Shown here: in pieces, positions 62,695 to 64,000 of the stretch
Position numbering within the stretch: the first letter of the stretch is position 1
Layout of the letters: each line of letters begins with the position of its first letter
NCBI RefSeq assembly: GCF_018223745.1
Contig: NZ_CP073653.1
Coordinates: 2,508,001-2,572,000, forward strand
Origin: Clostridium beijerinckii
Lineage (GTDB): Bacteria > Bacillota > Clostridia > Clostridiales > Clostridiaceae
DNA length: 64,000 bases
Direction: 5' to 3'
Translations under genes and position numbers: made by a program
Notes under the pieces: model-generated
Databases searched by the model: none
Seen by the model: only the letters and a program-made list of their open reading frames with translations
What the model was told of the DNA's origin: nothing

Positions 62695-64000
62695 ATGAGG
62701 ATGATTTTTTGTAAGCCAGAGTTGACCATGAGAAATTTAGAATCAGCAGGTATTTTTTATTCAGAATGCAAGGAGATATTAGATACTTATGTGGCTAATA
62801 AATTATATATTTCATCTGTTTTTCAGATCAATCAATTGTTGACAGAAGAACCAGACAAAAATGATATTTTGATATTTTTCAATTCAGAGAATGGTATTTA
62901 TGATGAAGGAATTAGTAAACTAGTTAACAAATATTATGACGCTCAAAGTAGAATATGGCCAATCGCAATGGAAAATAATGCAGAATGTAGATGTCCACCA
63001 AGTCCGGTATCAGCTAAACAAAGTTTTGATGTCTATTGTCGAAATGAAAATAGAAATCCAATGAAGAATAATATGAAGGCAATTGCTCAAATTTTTGCAA
63101 GAAAAATTATTTCACAGACACTTTCACCACTGTATAGAGATGAGGTTCTATATTTTATTAGTCATAGAAGAATTGACGGAGAGAATATTGCAGCAAAGCT
63201 AGCAGATGAATTGAAAAGTTTAACAAGAGAAAGAAATGTTTATCGTGACGTTGTTAATGTAGAAGTTGGAAATGATGCACAAGAAGATATTGATAAAAAC
63301 TTGGAATTAAGTGATGTGGTGATTTTTTTGCAGACAAAAGAATCACAATATTCTTCATACATAATGAAAGAACTATGCTACGCAATTATTAATGATATTC
63401 CGATTCTATGGATTCAAATTGATAATGCTCCATATTCTGAAATGGGAATTCGTCCAGGTGAAGCTCCAGTACTAAGTTACTCTAGTGAAGAATTTTTTGA
63501 TAGAGAGAGGCTATTAGAAATAGTTGATGAGATTGAGGTGAAGTGCTTTCAGTTAATGATGAATACATCAAATCAAGTATTCTCTTATATCGAATACTTT
63601 AATGACATGAGTAACTCAAACAAAATAAAATTAGTAAGTGATAAGTCATCAATTCTTGCATATCAGGTTCAGTATAAGGAGAAAACAAGAGACTTGTACG
63701 ATTTGGGAATAAGGAATCATTATGTTCAATGTTTTGGAAGAAATCCCAAGCCTCAAGATATTCAGCAATTTAGGGAAAAGGTTATAAAAGAAAAAATATA
63801 TGAAAACCATGATAGGTTATTTCTATTATCTAATCATGGAAGACGTGACAAGCAAATAGGTGATGCAAAATTATCAGAAGAAAATTTTGATGATTATTTA
63901 ATGAATATTGAAAATGTTAGTGGAGGTAAGAGGCGCAGGCTAGAGAAGAGAATTATCTTATCAGGAGCATTTCCGGATTATGACGAAATATATAAAAATT
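62695..64000 (+). CDS. large TIR-domain protein, runs out of the window
   Basis: At least 435 aa, with the 3' end beyond the window. GGGGG at the end of the Nmad2 gene is its ribosome site, so the two are coupled. Residues 1-120 form an alpha/beta domain (NDILIFFNSENGIYDEGISKL ... SRIWPIAMEN) that itself looks Rossmann/TIR-like. A TIR domain lies at about 148-262 (VLYFISHRRIDGENIAAKLA ... LSDVVIFLQTKESQYSSYIM). After it comes a third region (GIRNHYVQCFGRNPKPQDIQ ... RLFLLSNHGRRDKQIGDAKL). Possible sensor-effector of the cluster. Confidence 0.75.
   Translation, partial: MRMIFCKPELTMRNLESAGIFYSECKEILDTYVANKLYISSVFQINQLLTEEPDKNDILIFFNSENGIYDEGISKLVNKYYDAQSRIWPIAMENNAECRCPPSPVSAKQSFDVYCRNENRNPMKNNMKAIAQIFARKIISQTLSPLYRDEVLYFISHRRIDGENIAAKLADELKSLTRERNVYRDVVNVEVGNDAQEDIDKNLELSDVVIFLQTKESQYSSYIMKELCYAIINDIPILWIQIDNAPYSEMGIRPGEAPVLSYSSEEFFDRERLLEIVDEIEVKCFQLMMNTSNQVFSYIEYFNDMSNSNKIKLVSDKSSILAYQVQYKEKTRDLYDLGIRNHYVQCFGRNPKPQDIQQFREKVIKEKIYENHDRLFLLSNHGRRDKQIGDAKLSEENFDDYLMNIENVSGGKRRRLEKRIILSGAFPDYDEIYKN

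Noticed and set aside
1..64000. CRISPR arrays
   Set aside because: No regularly spaced direct repeats of 24-40 bp were noticed, and no cas genes were seen.

Overview
The window looks like a chromosomal segment of a solventogenic Clostridium, close to the C. beijerinckii group. The sequence is very AT-rich, ribosome sites are strong GGAGG types, there is an alpha/beta-type spore protein, clostridial-type GapN, rubredoxin and three hybrid-cluster proteins. This species guess rests on gene content and remembered family resemblance, not on a search.

Layout. (1) 0.2-4.8 kb is ordinary chromosome: terC, htpX behind a yybP-ykoY (Mn2+) riboswitch, a spore SASP, and a divergent EamA exporter / TrmB regulator pair with matching operator-like sites. 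(2) 4.8-17.6 kb is a worn integrative island bounded by two direct ~93-bp repeats that each contain a tRNA 3' end. It holds a PHP remnant, a chemotaxis receptor, a RibD-C reductase, a YvrJ/sigma-factor cassette, a DDE transposase, and a broken hsdM whose partial duplicate flanks an ATPase plus nuclease-like gene pair. A membrane protein, an integrase stump and a retropepsin-like pair follow. (3) 18.4-26.7 kb has an Rpn nuclease with intragenic and separate copies of its C-terminal tail, a long gene-poor stretch, then the early region of a decayed prophage (repressor, Cro-like, excisionase-like, replisome organiser, DnaC-like loader, AbrB-like, antirepressor). (4) 26.8-30.0 kb is a DUF2922/DUF1659 pair whose DUF1659 gene is split by a complete group II intron. 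(5) 31.9-42.1 kb is a nitrosative/redox-stress block: three hcp genes, a Crp/Fnr regulator, DUF2249, rubredoxin, an FAD/NAD reductase, gapN and a flavodoxin. Three promoters there carry the same 12-bp palindrome at an identical distance from the -10. (6) 42.4-51.6 kb has cell-surface and small genes (a deacetylase pseudogene, an L,D-transpeptidase, small secreted and membrane proteins), a metallo-beta-lactamase-fold gene behind a leader peptide and hairpin, and a HEPN protein. (7) Two ORF-free stretches, 46.8-47.6 kb and 52.4-53.9 kb, are packed with long nested helices and share a hairpin. They look like two copies of one large structured RNA. (8) 54.9-60.2 kb repeats the YvrJ / Cys-protein / sigma-factor cassette around a glycosyltransferase remnant and RNase J. 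(9) The right edge (61.6-64.0 kb) is a three-gene TIR / Nmad2 / TIR cluster running out of the window, a candidate defence system.

How the parts work together. The hcp block is plausibly one regulon of the Crp/Fnr protein encoded inside it. The sigma-factor cassettes probably control YvrJ, DUF1659 and DUF2922 type small genes. Defence-type genes (hsdM/ATPase/nuclease, Rpn, HEPN, TIR-Nmad2-TIR) sit in the mobile or decayed parts. No CRISPR array, rRNA or complete tRNA was seen. All calls were made by reading the sequence, without database searches.
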